Assembly: GCF_958295425.1 (NCBI RefSeq)
Contig: NC_081151.1
Location: 10,292,330-10,356,329 of the forward strand
Reading direction: 5' to 3'
Length of the DNA: 64,000 nucleotides
Source: Solea solea
Taxonomy: Eukaryota; Chordata; Actinopteri; Pleuronectiformes; Soleidae
Part shown: positions 23,109 through 35,090 of the stretch, one piece after another
Layout: every line of letters begins with the position of its first letter
How positions within the stretch are numbered: position 1 is the first letter of the stretch
Program-made: the position numbers and the translations under genes
The notes under the pieces: model-generated
Database searches by the model: none
Seen by the model: the letters and a program-made list of their open reading frames with translations, nothing else
Told to the model about the DNA's origin: nothing

Positions 23109-23186
23109 GGGAGCTGGAGCCAAGCCCAGCCGACACAGGGCGACGGACGGGGCACACCCTGGACGGGTCACTGGTCCATGACAAGG
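23109..23186 (-). mobile_element. SINE 3'-end fragment, minus orientation
   Basis: It contains cccagccgacacagggcgac and ggcacaccctggacgggtca, the reverse complement of the SINE 3' region. It faces the plus-oriented piece at 23261. Confidence 0.75.
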
Positions 23187-23260
23187 TCAACATTATCTAG
23201 GTTGCCATTCAAATGTATTGCTAATTTGAACCACATTTTCAAAGATTGGGTAGAAGAAAA

Positions 23261-23450
23261 TGAGTTTGCATATCCTCCCTGTGTGCGTGGGTTTTCTCCG
23301 GGTTCTCCGGTGTCGTCCCACAGTCCAAAAATATGGGGATTAGGTAAATGTGTCACTCTAAATTCACCGTAGGTGTGAATGTGAGAGTGAATGGTTGTTT
23401 GTCCAGGGTGTACCCCCGCCTTGTCAGCTGAGATTGGCACAGCAAGAAGC
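23261..23450 (+). mobile_element. SINE body fragment, plus orientation
   Basis: It contains tgtgtgcgtgggttttctcc, cacagtccaaaaatatgggg, gagagtgaatggttgtttgt and agctgagattggcacagc. The gatggactggcg segment of the consensus is missing. Confidence 0.85.
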
Positions 23451-23716
23451 CCGCTCCAAGGTGAGGTTCTTTCTGTGTGGAGCTTTGCATGTTCTACCCA
23501 TGGTCCAGGTCACCACAGAAGGATAAGGCAAGAACATCCTGCTGCTCAAGAAGGAGACAGAATACCTGGAACTCCACATGTCAACTCGTTTCAAACACCT
23601 ACAGTCATAGGTATCGATTTCAGCTGGTTGGCCTGACTGGGAATTAAACCAATGACTATATTGTGAGGCAACAATGCTAAGCATGATGCTACCCTTTACT
23701 TCCAGTTCAATATCAC

Positions 23717-23912
23717 CCCACTTGGTGCTTCACTTTGAATATGAAAGTGCCAATTAATACTAGGACACTTTTGTGATTTTGCTGAACCTCCAAGGTTAGA
23801 AAACAAGAGTGACACTAGTTTTTTAATTTAATTAATTAAATAGCACCGGCTACTGCGAGGTGGTGGAAAAGCGCCCCCTCCCCAATCAAACTCTGCTTAG
23901 AGCCCAATAATG
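23717..23912 (-). mobile_element. hAT-like non-autonomous element, copy 3 (truncated)
   Basis: In reverse orientation it shares ttcactttgaatatgaaagt, gccaattaatactagg and acttttgtgattttgctg with copies 2 and 4. It ends near ctctgcttagagccc without the GGGCCGGCCCTG terminus. Confidence 0.6.
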
Positions 23913-24137
23913 ACTTAGTCTAGGAGACACGGTAAATATAATCCTGTCTGTTCTGCACCTCACAGCTCAGATACACTGCCACACAAAGACACAGCAGAGG
24001 AGTGGCTCACTCAGTCAGAGACAGGGAGCAAGAGGCTCAGTCCACAGCTGAATCCAAAATGAATCCCCCCAAAAGTACTCTCAATTTAAATAATAATAAT
24101 AAGTGTAGTGTTCATATTAACTTCCATTCAGAGGGAG

Positions 24138-24138
<1 letters not shown>

Positions 24139-24168
<30 letters not shown>

Positions 24169-24169
24169 C
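24139..24169 (+). repeat. (GA)n microsatellite
   Basis: A short run of GA dinucleotides; a (TG)n run follows at 24257-24281. Confidence 0.9.
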
Positions 24170-25529
24170 ACTGCAAACGCCCTGGGAGACAGAAACATTC
24201 ATCATCTCTAGATGTCTGACCAGCCCATAAATCTCTGCCTACTGTCTGTGTCTGTGTATGTGTGTGTGTGTGTGTGTGTGTTAAATGACTCTACAGCCAT
24301 AGAGAACAATGGACTAAACTACACTATATTATACACAAAAAAATGCCATTGTCCGTCGCAGCACCGCAGACTTGCGTATGAGAATGAGTTTTATGTCAGT
24401 AATAAGAAAAGACTAAAAATTATGCTGTAGCCCCTCACTGGAAAAAGAAAAAACACTTTGTATTCAGTGTGGGTCGTTGTAGTCGTGTTACTCAAACCAT
24501 CACGCTATGAGGGTGTTTTGCCAGAACAGAGCTTTTGTAGTGCACAATGTTGCCCACAGGGTGGCATCATTCCCTCAGCAAAACACACAATCTGGGCTGA
24601 AAGTCACACGCCTGAAGACTGTCAAATGAGTACACAACACTTGTAGTGCTCTTACACGGTTTATTTTTAAACGCGGCCAAGCTTAATTTGTTGAGATTTA
24701 AAGCCAATTGAGTGTGTGTGTTTGTGTGTAGAGAGAGAGAAGTGCTATTTACACAATTTAAATACAGTGGACAGTAGCTTAAGCTGTCAAAGCATGGGCT
24801 GTCGTGAAAGAACACATCTGCAAAGAAGGTCTGACACTTTGATAAGAGAGGACACTGATGAAATGTTAACCCCCCCCCGGTGCCCTAATGGACAAAAATG
24901 CTGCGCGCTAAAAAGCCCTCTTGAGTCACAAGCTAGACTTTTGAATGGAGGCCAGATTAGGTCATGTAAAACCTATTTTCAGTCACATATTGGACCTGGG
25001 ATATCAATTATCAATAACATACCAAGGCTTCCTTACATGTCTTCAAAGACACATCATGAAAGGTGACAAACATTGCTACAAACACACTTTCTGAATTAAA
25101 CAATAATGTGTGGAGGTCCATAGAGAGGTCCGCGTATAATTCAGTTCCCAGGACTTGGCTGCCTTTGGTCCCGGGTCACTCTTTGGACATGTCTGCCTTA
25201 AGCGTACTAGTGGTGCCTGCCCCACTGGTGTGCAGTAGGTGCCCTCTTCACTTTTGCTCCTGCCCTTCCTTGTCGGCCAGCAGGTACACTAGAGCAGCCA
25301 CTTAACAACAGGGTCACTTCACAAACCTTATGTCTGCTTAAGTTTATACAATCTTGTGAATGAAGAGTGTCTTTTCTGCCTTTCCTCGTAATTGTGTTAA
25401 TGTTAAAGCATCACATGTGCGCAAGCCCTCAGTACGAAACACAACACTCCCCTCTGAGAAGTAGAGGCAGCATTGAAAATCTCAAATATAGTACGTGTAA
25501 CTTTAAGTTTTGACTGAATAACAGGGTTC

Positions 25530-26015
25530 CACACCTTGGTTGACATCAAATTCAAGGACTTTTCAAGGGCTTTCCAGGACCAATTCCCTCAAATTAAAGG
25601 AGCGAATGTGGTGACACAGCTTAAAATTACGAGGGCAACTTGTGAGAGCCGCTTTGCCCGTGGCGTCCACTTTTATCGATTTGATAGTGGAATTTGCATT
25701 TCCCAGGCATCACATCATTTGCTGTCTCTCCCTTAACGTCACTCGCTCATTGTTCTGCATGGAATCTCGCGTCAACGGAGGAGAGAGAGACAGCGGACAG
25801 TGTCCACAACACCGCTGGTAATTATGACTCGGCGGTTTGTTCTGCGTAGGCCTGTAGTCTACATACATCAAGCATTGCAGGGCATGAAACAGTAGGCGGT
25901 GTCATACCTTTCACACATTCAAAGACCCATGTCTATTTAAAGGGCTTTATTATTATTATTTTTCAAAATTGCAAAATTTCAAGGACTTCAAGGACCGGTG
26001 GGAAACCTGGAATAA
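25530..26015. repeat. Dispersed repeat with tcaaggactt motifs at both ends
   Basis: attcaaggacttttcaaggg near 25549 and aaatttcaaggacttcaagg near 25974 bracket the segment. This resembles a known teleost MITE type. The two motifs are in the same orientation, so the boundaries are uncertain. Confidence 0.4.
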
Positions 26016-28177
26016 GTTGACCTATTACTTCACACCACAGAGTGGGAGTGAAGTGTTGTTTTTAGTGGCTCTGTGTGTGTGTCTTTTGTGTGCAGTCCTC
26101 AGTAAAATCACTGGACATGAAATAGGGTCAGATACTAGGGAGCAGGAAGGTATAAAATGCTGGATAGCTTGCAGTTATCTAGCAGGGCGAAGAAATAATA
26201 GGAAAACGAGACACAGGTGTGACCAGTCTGGGAGTGGCCTGTAATAATGGTGGGGGTGGAACTACAGCAGGAAGTAAGGCCGTGAGTGTACAAAATAAAA
26301 CAGGACACTGAAGATGATTCTGCTGAATGCTAACATGGAGAACAATAGTAACAACTGTTTTTTTAATCTATTCTATTTATTCATGTTGCACTGTAGTATC
26401 ATCCAGGTTTACATGTAGATAAATGGGAGAATAGCACTGATTGGTTGTAAGAATGATATGGAAGTGTCTAATCGTAGGAGTGAGGACAGCAGTCACTGCG
26501 TTTCGCTCATCTTGCATGTTGAACTCATCCTTTGTGCTTCTTTTTTGGCTACAGTACACAGGCACAGCTAGAGGCCTCCATGTGAGTGGTTGATGGAGGT
26601 GTAATGACAATGGCAATTATAGCAATTATGTGTTATTGTAGGCCATTATGTATTTTGTAGGTTTGGAGATGTAGGCTTTCTCTGTAATTGCTGGCTTATG
26701 AAAGGCACAACAATCATGCGCCAGCCAACCACATGGGGATACCAAGGGCGACCAGTACCTGGTGCCATGGTAACAAAGCATTTATCCATAATGCCGCTCT
26801 GTGATGGCGAGGACAAGAGCATTGGCAGCAGGCAAATTAGCCTTAATGGCAAGGAGTGGAGGACGTGAGGATGCTGGACGGCAGGCAGAGGGAGAGCTGG
26901 TGGGTGCTGCAGATATGTGTGTGACTGTATGAGGGAGAGTGTATGATGACAATCTTGCAGACACTGTATATTTGTGTTTGTGACCACTCTGCATACAAAA
27001 AAATATTCCTGTGTATGTATGTGGGAACTTTTTTGATACAGTTTGAACAGGGTCGGTAATTTGATGAAAAATCCACATAGACATGATTGTCCGGCACACA
27101 TACTGTCACAGACTGAACCTGCCTGTGCTCTTGCAGTGCCTGACCAGACTCTTCACAACAAGTGGCCGAGGCACACAGTGCTGGAGCAGAGATGACAGCA
27201 AGAATTACCAAGGAGGTCACAGAAAAATGGCACAGAAAGTGCAGCCAAAATTCTGTTGTAGTGTTTTTTGGGGTGGATCGTTGACCAAGGGACCAATGGG
27301 ATCATAGACTGTTCTGAAAATTGCTCAATAAAGAGTTTTTATGTGATTTCAAGTCTTTCAATAATAAGAGAAGGCCAACAGAGCACTGTCTGTGATGTTC
27401 TTCGAGCAGCATGGGAACACATGCAGCTTGAATAGAAACTATTCATAAAAGTGCATAATTACCAATCAGCATGAATAACAATTTACAAATTAAAATATTA
27501 ACATTAAGTACTTACACTTAAAATGTCACAATATTGCTATATATTACCACCTATACTAGGTCAGATAAAAGAAAACATCATATAAACGCCACTGCTTTGT
27601 TTTTTTCCTTATAGTTATTTCTTAAAATCTATCATACACATTTTACAGCAATTAAAACTTAATTACAAAACTGAAAACGTTATCGTGTATTCACGGCCCA
27701 CCCGCAGTACCAGTGAAGCCCAATAAGGAATAACCGACTCGTACCATTACTATTTTTAGGCACCCTTGTGTTGGTGCACCTACCAGCAGTAGTACAACCA
27801 CCAACGATTGTAAAATGACTTTTTTGACAACAGACTGGTGTGGAGAAACAAGCGATTTACTAATGAAAAGGACCGTTTAATGACAAAATAAAGCAGAGTA
27901 AATATTTTTAGCACAACAGACACTCTCAGTGACGCAGGTTTAATTGGGCGAGCCTTTTGTTTAGTGGCTAAAACCAGTTTTCTGTGTTGACTCCCCTCAC
28001 AGCCAGGTTTGTGCTGAGCTTGCCTGCCTCCAGCTGCTTCTTGGCACAGGAAGTGTGCTGAGCACAATCACCTGTGTAATGCAATGACGCACTGTATGAA
28101 TACAATCCCACTAAGTTTAGGTGAGGTTAAGTTACAGTTATTAATTTTTGGTTTAAGTTAAAGTAAGTCATTATGGT

Positions 28178-28198
28178 ATGTGTGTGTGTGTGTGTGTA
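28178..28198 (+). repeat. (TG)n microsatellite
   Basis: About ten TG units. Confidence 0.9.
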
Positions 28199-28204
28199 CT
28201 TGTA

Positions 28205-28400
28205 TTTGTTACCTAGTTGTGTTTCCACCAAGTGGAATGGTTTGGTGTATTTATGTGTTTCCATTACATATAAACAAAATAACCAGCCCCAACTGTTCCA
28301 TTTTTCAGTACCCTTCCCTTGGGGTACACCAGAGGAAAATGGTAAAGTACAATCTGGGAGGAGCTACACTGGCTCCACCCACAACAGTCCTCATTCTCAT
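28205..28400. repeat. Dispersed tttccac repeat, copy 2
   Basis: gttgtgtttccaccaagtgg and gtgtttccattacatata on one side and ggaggagctacactggctcc on the other resemble the family at 11741 and 61204. Confidence 0.4.
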
Positions 28401-28994
28401 ACAAAGCTTGACGTCTTGTTGAGGCAAACAGCCACAAACCAAGCAGGAACAAATTAGCTGTGTCACCATGGAGACAAAAACCCGGTCTCATGAGGCATAA
28501 CCTAATTTCTGAGGAAACGGTTAAGTTGATGGCTAAGATTTGAAATGGGGTTAGGTTAAGGTTAGGGTTAGGCATCAACTGGTCATGGTTAAGATCAGAG
28601 ATATCAAAATGCAAACCTGCACAGCATGGCACAGAGCAGGAAGTGGGCCAGAGGGGGATTAAAAGGCTACAACACCATGTCCTCCCTCTTCCTGCTGCTC
28701 ATCTGATGCTCTATATTGTGTCTGTCTCTCTCAATCTGTGTGCATGTGTGTGTGTATTTGTCGCTGTCAAACAACGACAAGAAAGCCAGGTCCCTGCTGT
28801 GGCCCTATAGTCAACTTCCTAGGTATGACATCATCAGCTTGAGGGAACAAGCTGAAGCAATTCAAGAAGTTTATAGTGACTGAGCTGAAATGTCCACTGG
28901 CAGAGACATTTAATAAATAGTCCCACATTTAAATGAGATCATGGGACACTAGCATCACGTTTCACTCCAACAAACACCAAATCGAGTACTTTAC

Positions 28995-29156
28995 CTCCTT
29001 GAGACAGCCCATGAAGTTGTTGCTGACAGGAGAGCCAGGCAGGTCAGCAGTGCTAGGGCTTCCACCCACGTAGAAGAAGTCATCCGATCCCAGCATGGTG
29101 TAGTCCTCCTGGGTGTAACCCGTGGTGGTCAGAATCCCATCCACTGATATCGTCAC
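28995..29156 (-). CDS. nrxn3: nrxn3 exon: LNS2 second part
   Basis: 162 bp, phase 0 at both ends, acceptor gttgtcag|GTGACG and donor GAG|GTAAAG. The 54 residues begin [20 protein letters not shown], continue [20 protein letters not shown] and end [14 protein letters not shown]. This block is almost invariant among vertebrate neurexins and forms the second half of the LNS2 beta-sandwich, including the first cysteine (MGCLKE) of the domain's C-terminal disulfide; the partner cysteine is in the next exon (YKCEN). It follows the optional SS2 cassette, and joins in frame to the LNS2 first exon with or without it. Confidence 0.97.
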
Positions 29157-30930
29157 CTGACAACGAGGAGTAAACAGTGAGGGCGGAAGAAGTGTCTTCA
29201 TTTCCCCTTTGAACTGTAAGGATGAACAATCACCCATGTCTATGTAAAGAGTAAATCTCTCACCCTGTGAAACCAAATCTACATCTTTATATTAGATATT
29301 GAAACTATGGCATGAAATGTAAAAAAAATAAATAAATGCTGACTGGGTGAATCTAGTTCCAGACAATGAGGGAGAAAATAGAAAGAAAGAAAGATATTGC
29401 AACAAAGATAACATGCTTAGGAAAAGCCATCAAAGCAGAGAAGCAGTGAGTTCAGATGACGCCACATGAAATCAAATACAAACATGCTCAACAGAGTATA
29501 GACCCACACTGCAGGGCATCAGCGTGGGAGCAATTTATAGGAGATAAAAATGTCCTTTTGACAAAATCATTGATGCTTTGTTTACATGTTTGCTCAAATT
29601 CTTAACAATTGTCTTAGGGGGGAAACTAGTAGCTACTAAAGTGATTGAGTTTGAGAATACTGAATCACTCAACTCTTAAAATTTGACTTAGTATTAAAAA
29701 AAAAAAGTGATGTTAATACAACAGTGATACTAACCCTCCAATGCTGCATCAACGGGGAAATTCAACATTCAAAATGACTGAACCTTGAACTTAAAAGGTC
29801 TGTTTGTACGCTTACTCCCTATCAAACATGGGGTCTTGCTGTGAGCAGGTGTTGGTGATGCTCCCAAAGAGCCTCAGCCAACGTTATTTTAAATGAAACG
29901 GGTTGAGATAAAATGGCCTCTGAGTAGTGCTACCTCTTTGATGAAGACTGGCAAATGGAAATTGACCAGGTCGGACCAGGGATTAGCTGATTAGCTAGGG
30001 TAATTAAATAAAGTTTGACGCTGAAATCAATATGTTTCTTCTAAGCTGACGAATGAACATGTTCCATTAACTCCCCTTGGTACAGCAAATTCATATGTAT
30101 AGTACATTTCAAGAGCAAAGTGATTTACATAGAATACAAAAGACAACATAGCATAGTACAAAAGCGACAAAAGACAATATAAAGAAAAAAAGACTTTTGC
30201 TGGTGATGGGTTTTAAATTTTAATGCTCCCAGTGAGTGTTTGTTTTCTCTCCCAAATTATAATTAACCAAAATTATCCTTTAATGTCTCGATTCTGTCAC
30301 AAGAACTTGAGACTTTCAAAAATGTGATTCCAGTGTGATTGATTCTCTCAGACAGTAGATTAAATACCCCTGGAATCCAAGATAAAGACAAACAGATACA
30401 TGAGTAGCTACAGCTAAAGGTGGAAAGCACCCGCTGCTTAGCTTGACTAAGATATGCAGTGAAACCTCATACTGTACTCAAGCCTTACTCGTGTTTCAGG
30501 GTAACACATCTAAGTCTAAAACAAGTCAGGTCTTCCACTGCCCTTAATCACTATCCACTGTTTTTAAAGTGCCACGATCACTTTTCAGTTTTGTCTCCAA
30601 AGCCAAAATGCCTGTAGTGTTGGTGGAATTTGTAGTTATACAATTTTCTCCTACAGTGTGGGTGGTCACATACAATATTCAGACTTTAGTGTGAGGAGGA
30701 GCATTTTACTCATACTGTACAATAGTTTCCACAGCAGTGTTGGCCAAAAAATGGAGAATATAGAATAAAAGGGTTTGCAAAAACCCTTCAGAGTCAAACC
30801 AGAGGAAACATCTGAGTGGACGTGTGAATGGACGATTAAGGTGAATGACATGAAAGCTGGGCAACACAAAACAGACAGCAGATGGAAAAGTACACAGCAA
30901 ACCAAAAATGACAATAAAAATGATATCTAC
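29157..30930 (-). other. Intron between SS2 cassette and LNS2 second exon
   Basis: A 1.77-kb intron lacking recognised repeats or additional coding exons. Confidence 0.75.
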
Positions 30931-30975
30931 CATACAATGGAGTTTGTTAACCATTGAGTATCCAAAGCCTGTTTG
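30931..30975 (-). CDS. nrxn3: nrxn3 alternative cassette exon SS2 (45 nt)
   Basis: A 45-nt exon with acceptor ctgcaaag| and donor ATG|GTAGAT, in phase 0 at both ends. It encodes 15 residues, QTGFGYSMVNKLHCM, which aligns with the 15-residue SS2 insert of mammalian neurexins (known form HSGIGHAMVNKLHCS). It falls exactly where SS2 is expected, between the exon ending TRNLRQ and the one beginning VTISVDG. Skipping it keeps the frame. After 24 nt, at TCAATG|GTTAAC (ending at 30952), there is an internal GT that would give the 8-residue short form, matching the known 24/45-nt two-state SS2 insert of mammals. SS2 usage in other neurexins changes ligand binding of LNS2. The first half has diverged from the mammalian form while MVNKLHC is conserved. 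It is too short to be found by ORF length. Confidence 0.88.
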
Positions 30976-32518
30976 CTTTGCAGAAAGATGGAACGGGCAA
31001 ATGGAAAGGTGTGTTAATACATCAAAGCAAATCAAATGACAAACAAACGATGGAGGTGAGGTGGTTAAACAAATATAGTTTGTTGGTAAAAAATGATTCA
31101 TTTCAGTAATTCTGTTATTTTAAGAGTGGTTGTACCATGACAGACAGGGGTAGGCGTTAACAAGAAGAAACAGAGGAGAGACTGAAGGAGCAGGAAAATA
31201 AATCAAATGAAACTTGACCTTGTTTTCTAAAGCATCCAAGGGTAAAGATGTGTCCACACAGTCATCTAAATAGGTTCTTAGAAAAAGGGTGTCTTCCAAA
31301 AACACACACAGACACCATGTAACTTCAAGGATTGATCAAGATCGGGGTCATTTAATGTCAGTGCTGGGTGGTATTTTTTTTTTTTTACCATCAGTAAATG
31401 AACACACACACTTTGACCTGGCCAAAAACCTTAAGGGAACCAATTGCCCGAAAAAATTAAGCAATGAGTCACAAAGGAACACATCTGATTGAGCTACATG
31501 AAGACTAACAGACTAGACACACCAGCAATATTTGGTGACTGCAGCCCTAGTATTCATCCTCACAGTTTTGTTTCCATTTAAGTCTCTGTTCTCTGTTATT
31601 TTCACTCAGACCTGGGTTGCTTGTGAAGGTAGAATAGGTTCCTGACTCAATATGCACTCGATTGGCTAACAGCGATCCAACTCGCTGGTTTTCACACCTT
31701 CCAGGATTAAGTCTGTGCTTCCTGACAATAAGAACAGTTCTCCTACTTATAATGCTAAATAAACCAATTAAAAGCTTAGACTGGCTGGAAAATGCTCAGC
31801 AATTATTGTTTGTCTTTGTCACATGTGCGCCAGAAAAGGGCAGTGACTCTACCAAACATGATCATCTTGGCATACTTTAAGTTTGTCATTTAGAAATTCA
31901 AAAATGTATCTTCTACCGAGAGATCAGGCTCTTCAATGTTGGTAGATAAGTACATAGGCAGGAGGTGAAGAGGTAGGTAGGTAGGTAGAAGATGCAAAGG
32001 TGGGCTGATAGGTCGGTAGGTAGGTAGAAGATGCAAAGGTGGGCAGATAGGTAGGTAGGTAGGTAGGTAGAAGATGCAAAGGTGGGCTGATAGGTCGGTA
32101 GGTAGGTAGGTAGGTAGGTAGAAGATGCAAAGGTGGGCTGATAGGTCGGTAGGTAGGTAGGTAGGTAGGTAGGTAGGTAGAAGATGCAAAGGTAGGCTGA
32201 TAGGTAGGTAGGTAGGTAGGTAGAAGATGCAAAGGTGGGCTGATAGGTTGGTAGGTAGGTAGGTAGGTAGAAGATGCAAAGGTGGGCTGATAGGTAGGTA
32301 GGTAGGTAGGTAGAAGATGCAAAGGTGGGCAGATAGGTAGGTAGGTAGGTAGAAGATGCAAAGGTGGGCAGATAGGTAGGTAGTTAGGTAGAAGATGCAA
32401 AGGTGGGCAGATAGATAGGTAGAAGATGAAGAGGTAGGTAGGTAGGTAGGTAGGTAGGTCGGTCGGTAGGTATGGATTGGCAACTAATCATTCACACAAT
32501 CAACCTCTGTGTTCTTAC
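30976..32518 (-). other. Intron between LNS2 first exon and SS2 cassette
   Basis: A 1.54-kb intron. Its first third on the gene strand is almost entirely the GGTA minisatellite (31966-32471). The stretch 30976-31960 holds no other repeat beyond a T run near 31373. Confidence 0.8.
31966..32471 (+). repeat. GGTA-rich minisatellite with a 30-bp core, about ten units
   Basis: Runs of GGTA (three to eight copies) alternate with a conserved core, agaagatgcaaaggtgggc followed by tgatag or agatag. About ten cores are present, with unit lengths from about 40 to 60 bp set by the GGTA number. On the gene strand the RNA would be a long CUAC/CCUA pyrimidine-rich tract. A 197-codon open frame through it encodes only LPTYLPTY-type periodic sequence and is a by-product of the repeat. 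Confidence 0.95.
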
Positions 32519-32820
32519 CTGTCGGAGATTGCGGGTCACTTTGACATCATGCCACGTGTTGTCATTGAACTTCCCATTGACGGGCTCCACAATGGCCTCA
32601 AAGGCTCCAGAGCCAAGGTTGATAACTAGGGAGACAGCGCTGTCCTTCAGAGCCAGGTTGACATAGTCAGCTGATTTGCCAGTGTGAAGGATAAGGCCAT
32701 TTCGTTGCCATGTCTTGAAAGAGAGTGTAATCTCATCACTGCTGCTCTGGATGGGGTTCTGGGAGAGATCGTAGCAGAAATACTCTGAGCCACGGAAAGT
32801 GGCCACATTCTCTTCCCTTG
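32519..32820 (-). CDS. nrxn3: nrxn3 exon: first part of LNS2
   Basis: 302 bp, the most 5' exon visible. It opens after a pyrimidine-rich tract ending ccaccacag, with two bases (CA) completing a codon begun in the previous exon, and closes at CAG|GTAAG in phase 0. It encodes [20 protein letters not shown] and continues through [32 protein letters not shown] and the segment ending [12 protein letters not shown], which is the core of the second LNS domain of alpha-neurexins. The AREEN start matches the residues that follow the SS1 variable segment in NRXN3, so the missing upstream exon should be an SS1 cassette ending in one base of an Ala codon. This domain is part of the extracellular rod; LNS2 of alpha-neurexins is the dystroglycan- and neurexophilin-associated region in the literature. 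A minisatellite starts about 47 bp downstream of the donor. Confidence 0.96.
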
Positions 32821-34924
32821 CTGTGGTGGGGAGACAGAAAAGAGGAAGATATGCTGAGATCAGTATGGATTCAATCATCAGACAAGGTTACGTTGTCAAA
32901 CCAAGCATTACTAAAAAAAAACAAAAATCATGCAACCTCTGAAACTACAGATCTTTATCTTTCTAAATACATGTACAATATTAATACTTAAGACTCAAAT
33001 CCTGTCACAGTGAGACTCAAGTCACGCCTCAAGTCCTTAGGAACACATCAGTGTCAAGTTACACATACTTCATGTGGAATTTCAAGTCACTTGCAAGATG
33101 ACTGACATTAGGGTTGGGTTAAAAAAATAGGTCAAATTCATATAGATCTTTTGAAAGAGCTGATATAAATGTATAACATCCTTAGATCTGTATTTTGATA
33201 TAAGCCATTATCTGTATCCTCTGCAAGACTATCACGGTTAAGTGAGGCTTGACCACAATGGTCTTGCGTGACTGTGAGCTATTAGCTCCACCGATGGAGC
33301 TTTAAGTACCATTACATATCCACCATCATCCCCCTAGCAGCTTGTCTACAGAGTAAACACTATTCCCAGTAGGTTATTTTATTTTGAATTAGGTAGTCAC
33401 ACTTGCAATTTTTGGCTGTAGTTATGACCATGAGTACAGTTTTCTGTGTTAGACACAATGATACACTAGAGACCCGTGTACCTCACTCTGATCCTCTCAA
33501 GCAATGAAATGGTTCTTCATTGGGTCATGCCCTACCCCTCAACAGAAGTGATTACTCTTCTGCATCCCTAACAAATAAGCTGCTATTGCATGTATACGTC
33601 TCTTTACATAATATTGTAAATACACTGTTGGTGGAAAATTCTGCTTCTGATGGATCCGTAGGGTAAATAGAGCTTCTTCCAAAGTGTAGAAGTGGCCTTT
33701 TTAAAACAATGAACTGGACACATTTGTGTTCACACTGAATGTGTCCACAGAACTTGTCCAAATATGGTCTTGGAGTAGTCCAATCTCAAGTGTGTTCTCA
33801 ATACCTTTGGGGGTGCGTTTACACCTGTCCACTTGTGATCATGTTAAATGAGATGTCAGACCTTAGACCTCATGTCTCGTCTCAAAAATGTATAATTAAT
33901 GTATTATAACATTCAAAACACCTTTGAAAGCAAAAAAAAAGTGTCATCTTACTTTTAAGCTACTCGGGCATTAAATGTTAAAAGAGAAAAATATGGCTCC
34001 ATGTAGCAATGACTACCATCTATGACTGCAATCTCCAATATGTATATTAAAGTGAGTAAAAACGAGCGATAATCAAAAAAAAATTATCGCCATATACTTG
34101 AAGTCGTCCCAGAAATACAGAGTCAAGAGAAAAATACCATTCAGAAATATTCAACACAGGACAGAGAGGAATGCAGACAATGGCAGAAGTAGTGGAGGAC
34201 TGCAGATAGCTATCATCTTACAACATCAAAGGCCTAACTGCGGCGGTGAAATTGGCATTTCCTGTCAAACAGATGGCTTGTGTGACACAGTGGTTATGCC
34301 TGTGATCAGACGGAGAGAAGCAAAGATGGGAGGGAAGCCACTGAGAGGAGCCAGGGTAGAGTGCACCGACTGTATTTGTGGCAGTGGTGGATGAGAGGGG
34401 GGGGGTGGGGGTCGGAGGGAGCCCAAAGGGCACAGGAGAGCTGAGGGATAACAAAGAAAAATGTTCCAGTCAGGAGTCGTTATCTGTGAGATCATCTTCA
34501 ATTAGCTCACAGTGGTTTAAGCAAAAAAACCATGGGATTGTGGGCCCAGGCGCAACACAGCACAGCATAGCAGCCGCGAAAGAGACACAAGAGGATGTAT
34601 CTGCAACTGAGCCCCGAAACCAACGAGATGACTGCTCTGGAAAAATGAGGGAAACAGAATACAAAATGGCTGCGGCTTTTGTCTCTTTAACACCCAGAGG
34701 AAGAAGAACCCAGCGCCACATAGCACATATGACGCTCTGACATGTGACGATAGAGAACATGCATGCTTTGCTGTACTGTTGGGGAGTGTCTGACAATAAA
34801 ATATGAACATGAATCAAAGATTATCTCTGGCTGACCTAATTAGATCCCCCCCCCCTTTTAATCACTCACATAACAAAAGGAGCAAACAAAAGACAGAGAA
34901 AAAAAAAACCTCAAATACGTGATT

Positions 34925-35090
34925 CACTTACTCTTCTGCACCACAGTCCATAGAGAAAATAAGTTTGTGGGGACATTTGCTGAATTTGTCTTATTTGGTT
35001 GATAATTCAAACACCAATGTCACATAATAACAGAAGTGATCCGTTGTTTGTCTGTGGATTTTCTCTACGGACTTTGGTGAAGGAAGTGAG
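34925..35090. repeat. Dispersed repeat with caca/gtccatagagaaaa ends, short copy
   Basis: cagtccatagagaaaat on the left and attttctctacggacttt on the right are inverted repeats; the interior is unrelated to any gene. Confidence 0.55.

Larger units (their letters stand above)
16102..28994 (-). other. 12.9-kb intron rich in repeats
   Basis: The largest intron with both ends inside the window. It holds microsatellites, SINE pieces, hAT-like copies and an AT-rich palindromic tract, listed separately. The stretches 18140-19560 and 19900-20890 are non-repetitive by eye and contain no coding exon that I can support; 24460-25500 and 26000-28170 also show nothing firm. Confidence 0.7.

Noticed and set aside
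31890..32483. 197-codon open frame on the minus strand rich in LPTYLPTY
   Set aside because: It lies entirely on the GGTA minisatellite; the periodic translation reflects the repeat, and it is inside a neurexin intron.
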